A stretch of 21,685 nt of DNA from Clostridia bacterium (GCA_026001225.1 BNZQ01000030.1:1-21685); one strand, 5' to 3'; positions 1 through 7,315 are shown, counted from the stretch's first letter. Numbers and translations are program-made. Notes: a model not told the origin generated them from the letters alone.

Positions 1-675
1 TTTTTGAGTCTCGGCTTTTATTTGGGCATCCTTATTCTTGTAGACCGCGGTTTTATCGGATTGATATTCGATGTGCCACTTTTAGCGTTCGGCACAATTT
101 TCGGCATATTCGCGATTAAAAACTTGTTTATCAAGAGACGAAGCTGTCGGGTCATCGATACGGGAATGTCGGGTAAAGGCACTTTCGTCGCGATAAAAAG
201 CATTAGCATCAACCGAATGTCAAGAACCCGATACGGTATAGTGTTCAGGTATATTTCAAACGACGGCACGGAAAACGAGGTTTCAACCGATTACGTATTT
301 TTTAGCGATGAGGTGCGGGGCTTAAAGGCGGGCGATGAATTGCAAATACTGTACACCGCTTCCGCCGCGATTGTTGCGGACAGAATCAAGACCTTTGAAG
401 AGGTAAGCGCGATTGTCGCACGGGACGGAAAAGGGGTTTTGGATGCCGATCGGGCGTACGGCGTCACGGTATCGCCGAAAGTGAATAAGTTTTTGAGTAT
501 TTCTAAAATAAGTATTCTTGTCCTATTGGCAGTATTCCTTGCATTGACGATAACGAGTATTGCGCTTAAGAATTCGATTTTCCTTTTTATAGGAATGGGT
601 TTGCTTGCCGTCGGCTTTGTTTCGTTCGGCGTCGGCTTCGCAGTCGCGCTGTTCGGCAACCACAAAAAGCCTTGA
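1..675 (+). CDS. Membrane protein, DUF3592-like, 5' end outside window
   Basis: The reading frame is open to the first base, so the true start is probably upstream; a TTG at position 4 is the only start I can point to inside the window. The visible part has about two hydrophobic segments at the N-terminus (residues ~2-42), a soluble middle domain of ~110 residues, and two hydrophobic segments near the C-terminus (~165-215). The middle holds a pattern like YGIVFRYISNDGTE followed by LKAGDELQILY, which resembles the extracytoplasmic beta domain of DUF3592 membrane proteins. The function of that family is unknown. It ends 83 bp before ffh, which has its own promoter, so the two are probably not one operon. 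The family assignment rests on pattern only; that it is a membrane protein is much safer. Confidence 0.6.
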   Translation, partial: FLSLGFYLGILILVDRGFIGLIFDVPLLAFGTIFGIFAIKNLFIKRRSCRVIDTGMSGKGTFVAIKSISINRMSRTRYGIVFRYISNDGTENEVSTDYVFFSDEVRGLKAGDELQILYTASAAIVADRIKTFEEVSAIVARDGKGVLDADRAYGVTVSPKVNKFLSISKISILVLLAVFLALTITSIALKNSIFLFIGMGLLAVGFVSFGVGFAVALFGNHKKP

Positions 676-721
676 CGGTTTTCGCGGGCAGAGGCAATGA
701 TATTTTCTTGACGTTTTTATC

Positions 722-750
722 TTGACTTTCTTTTTGATTTCCTATATAAT
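722..750 (+). promoter_or_regulatory. Sigma-A promoter for ffh, predicted leaderless
   Basis: A -35 box TTGACT (722-727) and a perfect -10 box TATAAT (745-750) are separated by exactly 17 bp. The ffh ATG begins only 8 bp after the -10 box, so transcription should start at or within 1-3 bases of the start codon. No Shine-Dalgarno sequence lies before the ATG. Both facts point to a leaderless or nearly leaderless mRNA. Confidence 0.75.
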
Positions 751-758
751 AAGCATCT

Positions 759-2090
759 ATGGCTTTGTTTTCCGGCCTGTCCGAAAAATTAAATCATATT
801 TTCGCCAAACTGACGGGGCGGGGCAAGCTGACCGAGCTGGAAATCAAGCAGGCGATGCGCGAGGTTCGGATAGCCCTGCTCGAAGCCGACGTGAATTTCA
901 CCGTCGTCAAGGACTTTATCAACAGGGTGAGCGAACGCGCGGTCGGCGCGCAGATTTTGGAAAGCCTTACGCCGGGCCAACAGGTCATTAAACTTGTACA
1001 CGAGGAGCTTGTGGCCCTGATGGGAGGCGAGAACGCTAAGCTTGAAACCGCCGACAAGCCCCCGACTGTCGTCATGATGTGCGGCTTGCAGGGCGCGGGC
1101 AAGACCACCATGTGCGGCAAATTAGCCGTCCTGCTCAAAAAACAGGGCAAAAAGCCGTTGCTCGTCGCTTGCGATATCTACCGGCCGGCGGCGATCAAAC
1201 AGTTGCAAATCGTGGGAAAAGCAGCCCAAGCCGACGTATTCGAGCGCGGGACGGACAAGCCGGTCAAGACCGCGGCGGCCGCTATCAAGGAAGCCGAGCG
1301 TTTGGGCTACGACACCGTGATCATCGACACGGCGGGCCGCTTGCATATCGACGACGAGCTGATGGACGAGCTTGACCAAATGAAGCGGGCCGTCAATCCG
1401 AAGGAAATATTGCTGACCGTGGACGCGATGGCGGGGCAGGACGCTTTGACGGCGGCCGACGCTTTCAATAAACGGCTGAATATCACGGGCGTGATTCTGT
1501 CCAAGCTCGACGGCGACACACGCGGCGGCGCGGCGTTATCCGTGCGGGCGGTGACCGGCAAGCCGGTCAAGTTCTGCGGCGTCGGTGAAAAATTAGGCGA
1601 CCTCGAACCGTTCTATCCCGACCGCATCGCCAAGCGCATCTTGGGCATGGGCGACGTGCTGACCCTGATCGAAAAGGCCGAAAGCGCGGTGTCCGAGGCC
1701 GACATGCAAAAGCTTGAAAAGAAGCTACGCGAAAACAGCTTTACGCTCGAGGATTATTTGACGCAGTTCGAGTCCCTCAAAAAGATGGGCAACATCGGCG
1801 ACCTACTCTCTATGATGCCGGGCGCGAATAAATTGAAGATCAGCGACAAGGATATCGACGAGGGGCAAATCTTACGTATGAAGGCGATCATTCAGTCGAT
1901 GACGAGACGCGAACGGACGCACCCCGAAGTCATTAAGGCGAGCCAACGGCGGCGCATCGCGGCGGGCAGCGGTACGCAGGTGCAGGATGTGAACCGTCTC
2001 TTGAATCAATTCGAGCAGACGAAGCAGATGATGAAATCCATGCGCGGCGGCAAGGGCTTTCCGAGCATGGGCGGACGGAGATTTAGGTAA
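759..2090 (+). CDS. ffh: Signal recognition particle GTPase Ffh
   Basis: Ffh is the protein subunit of the signal recognition particle. It binds signal sequences as they leave the ribosome and, with 4.5S RNA and the receptor FtsY, targets proteins to the membrane. The 443 residues match the usual family length. An N-terminal helical N domain (~1-90) precedes the GTPase domain, with the P-loop GLQGAGKT at 109-116, DTAGR starting at residue 190 and SKLDGDTRGG starting at 248. The methionine-rich M domain (~300-443) contains GDLLSMMPG and ends in the basic tail MRGGKGFPSMGG. The ATG at 759 has no Shine-Dalgarno sequence but sits directly after a strong promoter. The ylxM regulator gene that often precedes ffh in Firmicutes is absent; the upstream gene is an unrelated membrane protein. 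Confidence 0.97.
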   Translation: MALFSGLSEKLNHIFAKLTGRGKLTELEIKQAMREVRIALLEADVNFTVVKDFINRVSERAVGAQILESLTPGQQVIKLVHEELVALMGGENAKLETADKPPTVVMMCGLQGAGKTTMCGKLAVLLKKQGKKPLLVACDIYRPAAIKQLQIVGKAAQADVFERGTDKPVKTAAAAIKEAERLGYDTVIIDTAGRLHIDDELMDELDQMKRAVNPKEILLTVDAMAGQDALTAADAFNKRLNITGVILSKLDGDTRGGAALSVRAVTGKPVKFCGVGEKLGDLEPFYPDRIAKRILGMGDVLTLIEKAESAVSEADMQKLEKKLRENSFTLEDYLTQFESLKKMGNIGDLLSMMPGANKLKISDKDIDEGQILRMKAIIQSMTRRERTHPEVIKASQRRRIAAGSGTQVQDVNRLLNQFEQTKQMMKSMRGGKGFPSMGGRRFR

Positions 2091-2125
2091 CAAGTAAAAA
2101 GTAAAAGGTAAAAAGTAAGGTAAGA
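2091..2125 (+). repeat. A/G-rich GTAAAA repeat after ffh
   Basis: Directly after the ffh stop codon lies a purine-rich run made of GTAAAAG/GTAAAAA units. It shares AGTAAAAGGTAAAAAGTAA with a similar tract at the 3' end of trmD (about 4330-4384). The rest of the 188-bp gap before rpsP holds a decayed piece resembling the interspersed repeat seen later (around 2163-2190) and the rpsP ribosome binding site. Confidence 0.6.
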
Positions 2126-2278
2126 AGCGCGGTCGTACGGCAAAACGGCGACGTGCCTTTGTATTCCGAACGCAGTGAAGAAGCGCGACCGATAGAACGG
2201 GCAAGCTGAAAACAAACATTAAGATCTGAGAAAAGGCGCGGAAAATTCCGCAAGATAAAAGGAGTTAAAACAAATAAA

Positions 2279-2578
2279 ATGGTCAAAATCAGACTGACGA
2301 GAATGGGCGACGTTCATACGCCGATCTACCGCGTAATCGTGACGGATTCGCGCAAACCCCGCGACAGCGACTATGTCGATCTTTTGGGCACCTACAATTC
2401 GAAGGAGAACACGGGCGCGACCAAAATCGACGTGGAAAAGGCCAAAGAATGGTTGGCGAAAGGGGCGGTTCCGACGGACACCGCCAAAGCGATCCTGATC
2501 AAAGCGGGCGCGTTGCCCGAACCGACTCAAAGAGCGCCGGCGAAAACGCCTAAAAAGAAAGGCGAAGAAAAGAAGTAA
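2279..2578 (+). CDS. rpsP: 30S ribosomal protein bS16
   Basis: bS16 is a small-subunit protein needed for assembly of the 5' domain of 16S rRNA. The 99-residue product starts MVKIRLTRMGDVHTPIYRVIV and carries the conserved DSRKPRDSDYVDLLGTYNS segment and the later VEKAKEWLAKGAVPTDTAK segment. The lysine-rich tail (APAKTPKKKGEEKK) is a common variable extension. AAGGAG lies about 14 bases upstream of the ATG, a rather long spacing. Position between ffh and khpA is the standard Firmicutes arrangement, and the genes are probably cotranscribed from the ffh promoter. Confidence 0.97.
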   Translation: MVKIRLTRMGDVHTPIYRVIVTDSRKPRDSDYVDLLGTYNSKENTGATKIDVEKAKEWLAKGAVPTDTAKAILIKAGALPEPTQRAPAKTPKKKGEEKK

Positions 2579-2670
2579 AGTTCCTGAAAAAGAAAAATCG
2601 GATTGAGTACGAAACATCCGGGATACCTTGCCGTTTCGCGGCGAGGTAAGTTGTTCAAAAGGAGTACAGT

Positions 2671-2904
2671 ATGGCTGCCGTAGACGTAGCAAAGTATATC
2701 GTGGATCAGCTTGCGGTGACCGAGGGCGCGGAAGTGACCGTATCGGACGCCGAGATCACGGTTTTGGTCAACAAAGAGGACATGGGCAAGGTGATCGGCA
2801 AGCAGGGCAAGACGGCCAAAGCGATCCGCTCGGTCGTCCGCGCCGCCTCGTCCCGCGACGGAAAACGCTTGTCCGTCGAATTCAAAGAAAAAATCGAAGC
2901 ATAA
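2671..2904 (+). CDS. khpA: KhpA, KH-domain RNA-binding protein
   Basis: This 77-residue protein is a single KH domain of the KhpA (YlqC) family. It binds RNA, usually together with the Jag/KhpB protein, and in Firmicutes is linked to control of cell elongation and division. The RNA-binding GxxG loop is visible as VIGKQGKTAKAIRSVVRAAS, within residues 38-57. The start is fixed by AAAGGAG seven bases before the ATG. It lies between rpsP and rimM as in most Firmicutes, with a 92-bp gap to rpsP and a 181-bp gap to rimM that holds a large hairpin. Confidence 0.93.
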   Translation: MAAVDVAKYIVDQLAVTEGAEVTVSDAEITVLVNKEDMGKVIGKQGKTAKAIRSVVRAASSRDGKRLSVEFKEKIEA

Positions 2905-2932
2905 CGGCGGATATATGTCGCAATACTGCGTT

Positions 2933-2991
2933 ATGGACAATTTTTCTTGGTCACGTATGTAAATATACGCTCCCTGTGAAAAATTTTCCAT
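2933..2991 (+). repeat. Long imperfect palindrome in khpA-rimM gap
   Basis: Two 14-base arms, ATGGACAATTTTTC (2933-2946) and GAAAAATTTTCCAT (2978-2991), pair with a single mismatch. The 31-base loop holds a second stem, CGTAT/ATACG (2954-2958 with 2965-2969). No U-run follows either side, so it is not a plain intrinsic terminator. It may be a dispersed palindromic element or a structured RNA in the rimM leader. Confidence 0.6.
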
Positions 2992-3085
2992 GCCTTGTCT
3001 TGCTTGTATCTGCGTCGTTACGATTCGATTTTAACCGACCGCGACGCTCTTTAAATCCGCGTTGCGGTGGATTTGGAACCGCCGT

Positions 3086-3652
3086 ATGTCGATAAAAAAT
3101 GATTCGGATTCGGTCGTGATCGGCCGTATTTTAAAGCCGCAGGGTATCTGTGGCGAGGTGAAAGCCGACATTTCCTTGCAGGGCGCGTATCTGCATACGC
3201 TGAAAACCGTTTATTTGGGCGGTTCGGAGGGCGGAACCGCGGCGGACGTGGAGAGCGTTTCCGTCCGCGGCGGTTTCGCCTATTTCCATTTTGCGGGCGC
3301 GGATACGCGGGAAGCGGCCGAGGCTCTGCGGAACAAGGCAATCGCCGTCCCCCGCTCGATCGTGCGTCTCAAAAAAGGCGAGTATTTGCACAGCGATTTG
3401 ATCGGCTGTACCTTGCGCGACGAGACGGGCAAAATTTACGGCACCGTGGAAGCAATCGATTCCTACGGCGCGGCCGACGTGTACACGGTTCGTCCGTTTC
3501 AATCGGACGCCGTCCGAACGGACATCGTCCGAGCGGAAAACGGAGTTTTTCGCTTCCCTTTCATCAAAAAACTGAACGCAAAAGCGGATGTCGCGGCGAA
3601 AACACTGACGGTAGACGCCGCCGCGTTAGAAGAAATAGCGGTGTACGATTAA
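3086..3652 (+). CDS. rimM: 16S rRNA processing protein RimM
   Basis: RimM is a 30S maturation factor that binds uS19 and helps form the 3' head domain of 16S rRNA. The product of 188 residues has the N-terminal RimM barrel, starting at VIGRILKPQGICGEVK, and a C-terminal PRC-barrel domain from about YLHSDLIGCTLRDETGK. I chose the ATG at 3086, which gives MSIKNDSDSVVIGRI, over an in-frame TTG at 3062, because family members start about ten residues before the VGRI motif. No good Shine-Dalgarno sequence is visible before either. Its stop is one base before the trmD start, so the two are translationally coupled. Confidence 0.92.
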   Translation: MSIKNDSDSVVIGRILKPQGICGEVKADISLQGAYLHTLKTVYLGGSEGGTAADVESVSVRGGFAYFHFAGADTREAAEALRNKAIAVPRSIVRLKKGEYLHSDLIGCTLRDETGKIYGTVEAIDSYGAADVYTVRPFQSDAVRTDIVRAENGVFRFPFIKKLNAKADVAAKTLTVDAAALEEIAVYD

Positions 3653-3653
3653 A

Positions 3654-4373
3654 ATGAGAATCGACATATTGACCTTATTCCCCGAAATGATCGACGGCCT
3701 GTTCCACGGCATGATCGGGCGGGGGACACGGGCGGGCGCGTTGGATATCCGTACCCACAATATCCGCGATTACACGGCCGACAAACACGGCCGGTGCGAC
3801 GACTATACGTTCGGCGGCGGCGAGGGGATGCTGATGACCGCCCAGCCGATCTGCGACTGTATCGAGGCCGTCGATCCCGACCGTAAGGCCCGCCGCATCT
3901 ACATGTCCCCTTGCGGCAAGCTCTTTAAACAGGAAACGGCGCGGGAATTGGCTGCTCATGCTTGGCTTGTGATCCTTTGCGGCCGGTACGAGGGCGTGGA
4001 CCGCCGCGCGATCGACCTCTGTATCGACGAGGAAATTTCCGTCGGGGATTATGTTTTGACGGGCGGCGAGTTGCCCGCGATGATTGTGGCCGACTGCGTG
4101 GCGCGGTTACAGCCCGGCGTGTTGGGCAACGCGGAGTCCGCGGTTAACGAAAGCTTCGAGGGCGGCCTTTTGGAATATCCGCAATACACGCGGCCGGCGG
4201 TTTTTCGCGGCCTTGCCGCGCCCGAAGTCCTCTTATCGGGAGATCACGAGCGAATCCGTGTTTGGCGCGGCGCCCGTCGCGCGGAACTGACGAAAAGGAA
4301 CCGCCCCGACCTGTACCGCAAATACTTGAAAGGTAAGAAAGAGGAAGCAGAGGAAGTAAAAGGTAAAAAGTAA
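3654..4373 (+). CDS. trmD: tRNA (guanine-37-N1)-methyltransferase TrmD
   Basis: TrmD methylates G37 next to the anticodon of several tRNAs using S-adenosylmethionine, which prevents frameshifting. The 239-residue protein starts MRIDILTLFPEM and has the SPOUT trefoil-knot signatures LCGRYEGVDRR (~108-118) and SVGDYVLTGGELPAM (~129-143), then the linker and C-terminal domain ending at DLYRKYLK. The last ~14 residues (KGKKEEAEEVKGKK) lie beyond the usual family end and are encoded by the same A/G-rich repeat that follows ffh, so a repeat insertion seems to have extended the protein. The ATG begins one base after the rimM stop. Confidence 0.96.
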   Translation: MRIDILTLFPEMIDGLFHGMIGRGTRAGALDIRTHNIRDYTADKHGRCDDYTFGGGEGMLMTAQPICDCIEAVDPDRKARRIYMSPCGKLFKQETARELAAHAWLVILCGRYEGVDRRAIDLCIDEEISVGDYVLTGGELPAMIVADCVARLQPGVLGNAESAVNESFEGGLLEYPQYTRPAVFRGLAAPEVLLSGDHERIRVWRGARRAELTKRNRPDLYRKYLKGKKEEAEEVKGKK

Positions 4374-4384
4374 AAGGTAAGAAA
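4330..4384 (+). repeat. A/G-rich GTAAAA repeat at trmD 3' end
   Basis: This purine-rich run of GTAAAAG-type units covers the last codons of trmD and the bases just after its stop. It is the second clear copy of the tract found after ffh. A weaker version follows the large gene ending at 11549. Confidence 0.6.
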
Positions 4385-4688
4385 TGCGGATTGGGCCGTC
4401 ATAAAGAAAAAAGCAAACCGTAAAAGAATCCGAAAATCGGAGTTTCCCTGATTTTCGGCTCTTAATGAAACCCGCGTATGAGCGTGACTGCGGCCCGCTT
4501 TGACGGGCGTGGGAGCGGATACCGTAATTAGCTTAGAAGTCCGACCGATTTTGTGGGAACAAAAATCGCGGTTGGTCGGAGCGCACAAAGTGCGCAAAGA
4601 GGGGCATACGGGGGCACGAACGAGTCGATGCCGTGCGGCAAGCTTGATGGGCCAAGGAGCGAGTGAAGTCTCCCCGTAAAAGGAAGAT
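4385..4688 (+). other. Gene-free, hairpin-rich gap between trmD and rbgA
   Basis: I see no credible gene here. Three hairpins are clear: CCGAAAATC/GATTTTCGG (4430-4438 with 4450-4458); TCCGACC/GGTCGGA (4540-4546 with 4574-4580), extended inside by GATTTT/AAAATC; and GCGCAC-AAA-GTGCGC (4581-4595). None is followed by a U-run. Most Firmicutes carry rplS at this spot. The tail contains the rbgA ribosome binding site AAAAGGAAG. Confidence 0.5.
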
Positions 4689-5558
4689 ATGCAAATTCAA
4701 TGGTACCCCGGCCACATGGCCAAATCCTTGCGCCTGATCGAGGAGAATTTAAAGCTTGTCGATATCGTGCTGTACGTTTTGGACGCCCGCGTCCCGCGCT
4801 CCTCGTTCAATCCCGCCTTTAACAAGCTCTTAAACGGTAAACCCGTCGTCTATATTTTAAACAAAGCCGACCTCGCGGAGGAGAAAGCGACGGCGGCGTG
4901 GCTTGCGGAATACGCCAAAATCGGAACGGCGGTCAAGCTGTCCGCCAACAGGACGAACGCGGCCAAAGACCTGCCCGCGCTGTGCCGCCGTATCCTGTCG
5001 GAAAAGCTGGCCCGCTACGCGGTACGGGGCGTAAAGTATTCCGTGAAAGCGATGATCATCGGCGTGCCGAACTGCGGCAAATCCACGTTGATCAACAATC
5101 TGACGCGGACGGCGTCGGCCAAGGTGGGCAATATGCCCGGGGTGACGCGCGGCAAGCAGTGGCTGAAAGCGGGGGAGATCGATCTGTTAGACACTCCCGG
5201 CGTGTTGTGGAGCGATTTAAAGGATCAGGAAACGGCGCGGCATTTGGCTTGCGCGGGCTGTATCAAGGACGATATTTTGGACACGGTACAGCTATCCAAA
5301 ACCATGCTCGGCGAATTATACGCGCTTGGCGGCGGAACGGGCGTTGAAAAGCGTTACGGCTTGCAACAGCCGTCGGAGGCAGACGCCCCCGCAGAGGCGG
5401 GTTTATCCGTTTCGATAGGCGTCCTCTTTGACGCGATCGCCAAACGGCGCGGCTGTATCGGCGCGGGCGGCGTTCTGGATGCGCCGCGTTGCGCCGCCGT
5501 GATTTTGGAGGATTTCAGAACGGGAAAATTCGGAAGGATTACGTTGGAAAAGTCATGA
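4689..5558 (+). CDS. rbgA: Ribosome biogenesis GTPase RbgA (YlqF)
   Basis: RbgA is a circularly permuted GTPase needed for late assembly of the 50S subunit. The permuted order is plain in the 289 residues: the G4 motif NKADL (~58-62) comes first, then G1 GVPNCGKST (~123-131), and G3 DTPG (~177-180). The N-terminus MQIQWYPGHMAKSLRLIEE is typical, and the C-terminal ANTAR-like RNA-binding tail is present. AGGAAG five bases before the ATG fixes the start. It normally follows rplS; here it follows trmD after a 315-bp gap. rnhB comes downstream, with an unrelated gene inserted in between. Confidence 0.96.
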   Translation: MQIQWYPGHMAKSLRLIEENLKLVDIVLYVLDARVPRSSFNPAFNKLLNGKPVVYILNKADLAEEKATAAWLAEYAKIGTAVKLSANRTNAAKDLPALCRRILSEKLARYAVRGVKYSVKAMIIGVPNCGKSTLINNLTRTASAKVGNMPGVTRGKQWLKAGEIDLLDTPGVLWSDLKDQETARHLACAGCIKDDILDTVQLSKTMLGELYALGGGTGVEKRYGLQQPSEADAPAEAGLSVSIGVLFDAIAKRRGCIGAGGVLDAPRCAAVILEDFRTGKFGRITLEKS

Positions 5559-5589
5559 GAAAAACGGATGATTTAATTGTGTTCTATTC

Positions 5590-5595
5590 TATAAT
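5590..5595 (+). promoter_or_regulatory. Possible -10 box for the 5638 orphan gene
   Basis: A perfect TATAAT lies 42 bp before the ATG at 5638, in an AT-rich stretch after the rbgA stop. No good -35 box is found 16-18 bp upstream, so this is a weak promoter call. Confidence 0.35.
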
Positions 5596-5637
5596 TGAAA
5601 ACGAGACAAAGAAGTTGCCCAAATAAAGGAGTGAGTT

Positions 5638-6087
5638 ATGGTTTCATGGTTGCCTGAATCGGCTTCAACGATTGCGCAAAACGATTTGGAAAGTTTATTG
5701 CAAATTTGTCTCGGCTATAAGCCTGTCCTTTTTAAAGGAAAACAAACGCTTTCGCCGTTAGCACTTTGCATTCAATGCGATGGTCAATTGGCGATAGCGG
5801 TCAAAAAACCGGATAACGAAAACGATAATAGTGAAACTGTTCTTGCAAAATTAGTCGCCGCTATACGGAACGATAAAGAGCGTTACCGAGCCGTTGCGAT
5901 TGTGACCGATAGTTTATTCGGAAAAGCCGTTGAAAAAAAGAAAAACTCCGCGATAAAAATTAACCTTATTCATTCGGAGAAAATCGGCGCTTCCGCCGCT
6001 TATCCCTATCGCACAAAGTTGTTTGACAAGAAAATTATACTGGAAGAGCCTATATTTGCGGACAATGATATTCATATTTGGACGTAA
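5638..6087 (+). CDS. Hypothetical protein, AT-rich insertion
   Basis: I do not recognise a named family for this 149-residue protein. It appears soluble, with no signal peptide or membrane segment. The layout of hydrophobic strands (LSPLALCIQCDGQLAIAV, then RYRAVAIVTDSLF, then AIKINLIHSEKIG and a late YPYR) recalls small uncharacterised bacterial proteins in which a conserved Asp follows an alternating strand, but this is impression only. AAAGGAGTGAG just before the ATG is the strongest ribosome binding site in the left half of the window. The gene is clearly richer in A and T than rbgA and rnhB on either side and breaks their usual adjacency, which suggests late acquisition. Confidence 0.75.
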   Translation: MVSWLPESASTIAQNDLESLLQICLGYKPVLFKGKQTLSPLALCIQCDGQLAIAVKKPDNENDNSETVLAKLVAAIRNDKERYRAVAIVTDSLFGKAVEKKKNSAIKINLIHSEKIGASAAYPYRTKLFDKKIILEEPIFADNDIHIWT

Positions 6088-6163
6088 TAATATCGATTGA
6101 TCTTTTCAGTTGAAATAGTATTAAAATTTTTTCTCGCAAGGATAAAAGCACAACAAAAAGAAA

Positions 6164-6778
6164 ATGCCGATCGATTTATTAAAATTTGAACAGGAATACG
6201 CAGCCAAAGGCTACGCCCGTATCGCCGGCTGCGACGAGGCGGGGAGGGGGCCTTTAGCGGGGCCGGTATCCTGCGCCGCCGTGATCATGCCGTTAGACGG
6301 CGTGCACCCCGAGATCAACGACAGCAAAAAACTGTCCCCGAAAAAACGCGATCTTTTGTACGGTTATATCGTTCGGACGGCTTTGGCGTACGCCGTAGTT
6401 TTTATCGACAACGAAACGATCGACGCCGTCAACATTTTGAACGCGACCAAGCGGGGGATGGAAGCGGCTTTGGCCGCTCTGAAACTCCGCCCCGATATCG
6501 CGCTCATCGACGCGGTAAAGGGGCTGAAAACCGAATTCCCGACAGTGCCGCTGATCCACGGCGACGCTTTGAGCTACAACATCGCCGCTGCGTCGATCCT
6601 CGCTAAGGTAGAGCGCGACCGGCTTATGGCTAAATACGCGGAACAATACCCGCAGTACGGCTTTGAAAGGCATTGGGGCTATCCCACGCCCGCGCATTAC
6701 AAATCGATAGAGCAGTTCGGCGTTTGCCCCTTGCACCGGCGAACCTTTTTGACGAAACAGACGGCCATGGATATTTGA
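6164..6778 (+). CDS. rnhB: Ribonuclease HII
   Basis: RNase HII cuts RNA in RNA-DNA hybrids and starts removal of single ribonucleotides misincorporated into DNA. The 204-residue product has the signature CDEAGRGPLAGP with the catalytic pair Asp24-Glu25, a third acidic residue in ALIDAVKG, and the conserved HGDALSYNIAAASILAKVERDRLM block that carries the last catalytic Asp. Length is normal. The ribosome binding site before the ATG is weak (AAAAAGAAA). A possible promoter with TTGATC at 6097 and TATTAA at 6119 lies upstream. In Firmicutes rnhB usually follows rbgA directly and precedes yraN, as here apart from the inserted gene. Confidence 0.96.
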   Translation: MPIDLLKFEQEYAAKGYARIAGCDEAGRGPLAGPVSCAAVIMPLDGVHPEINDSKKLSPKKRDLLYGYIVRTALAYAVVFIDNETIDAVNILNATKRGMEAALAALKLRPDIALIDAVKGLKTEFPTVPLIHGDALSYNIAAASILAKVERDRLMAKYAEQYPQYGFERHWGYPTPAHYKSIEQFGVCPLHRRTFLTKQTAMDI

Positions 6779-6807
6779 TACGGATTGCTTTCTATGCGGA
6801 TAAAATA

Positions 6808-6844
6808 TTTTTGGAAGGGCGCGGGAACAAAAAAGCATTCCCGC
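6808..6844 (+). repeat. Hairpin element before yraN
   Basis: The stretch TTTTTGGAAGGGCGCGGGAA (6808-6827) followed by TTCCCGC (6838-6844) forms a 7-bp stem GCGGGAA/TTCCCGC with a 10-base A-rich loop. The same lead sequence and hairpin layout recur at 20363-20412, so this looks like a small dispersed palindromic element, here decayed. It ends 19 bases before the yraN start. Confidence 0.55.
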
Positions 6845-6863
6845 AAACGATGAGGTGATACAC

Positions 6864-7223
6864 ATGGACAAGCAATCCTACGGAATCCTCGGCGAGATGT
6901 CCGCCGTTCAGCTTCTCGAGCGCAAGGGGTACAGGATTTTGGAGAGCAATTACAAATGCCCGCTCGGAGAGATTGACGCGATCGCTCTTGACGGCGAAAC
7001 CCTCGTTTTTGTCGAGGTCAAGCACAGATCGACCTTAAAATACGGGTATCCGGCCGAAGCGGTCACTCCGCATAAGCAGTATAAAATTTCCCAGGTCGCG
7101 GCGGCCTATATCAAGCGCAAAGGCCTGTACGACCGCGCCGCGCGTTTCGACGTGATCGAGGTGTTGGACGGCAAATGGATTAACCATATCGAGAACGCGT
7201 TTGAATCGCGGATACGGTTTTAA
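6864..7223 (+). CDS. yraN: YraN/UPF0102 family endonuclease-like protein
   Basis: This 119-residue protein belongs to the UPF0102 (YraN) family, which has a restriction-endonuclease-like fold; its cell role is not settled. The start MDKQSYGILGEMSAVQLLERKGY and the core LGEIDAIALDGETLVFVEVKHRS hold the expected acidic-Lys nuclease pattern (GEID... EVK). The ATG at 6864 is preferred over a GTG three codons upstream because GAGGTGAT lies just before it and overlaps that GTG. In many Firmicutes yraN follows rnhB, and comM comes soon after; here rplS and a very large gene separate yraN from comM. Confidence 0.92.
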   Translation: MDKQSYGILGEMSAVQLLERKGYRILESNYKCPLGEIDAIALDGETLVFVEVKHRSTLKYGYPAEAVTPHKQYKISQVAAAYIKRKGLYDRAARFDVIEVLDGKWINHIENAFESRIRF

Positions 7224-7286
7224 CGGCGATTTTTCAAAACGAAGAGGAGAAAGTTTTGTTTTTACCGTTTTCCCCCTTAAAAACGC

Positions 7287-7315
7287 TTGTCTTTCGGTCA
7301 AATTTATGGTATTCT
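7287..7315 (+). promoter_or_regulatory. Promoter for rplS
   Basis: TTGTCT (7287-7292) and TATTCT (7310-7315) are 17 bp apart, and the -10 box is preceded by TGG, giving an extended -10. The start point would be about 7322, leaving a leader of roughly 105 bases before rplS. A very similar extended -10 (ATGGTATACTAAT) serves the gene at 18508-19113. Confidence 0.65.

Noticed and set aside
4374..4688. A T-box or other known riboswitch before rbgA.
   Set aside because: No TGGNACC-type T-box sequence or U-rich terminator is present, and rbgA is not a usual target.
7236..7263. A terminator after yraN (CAAAAC/GTTTTG with a T-run).
   Set aside because: The stem is only six bp, AT-rich and with a 12-base loop, too weak to call.
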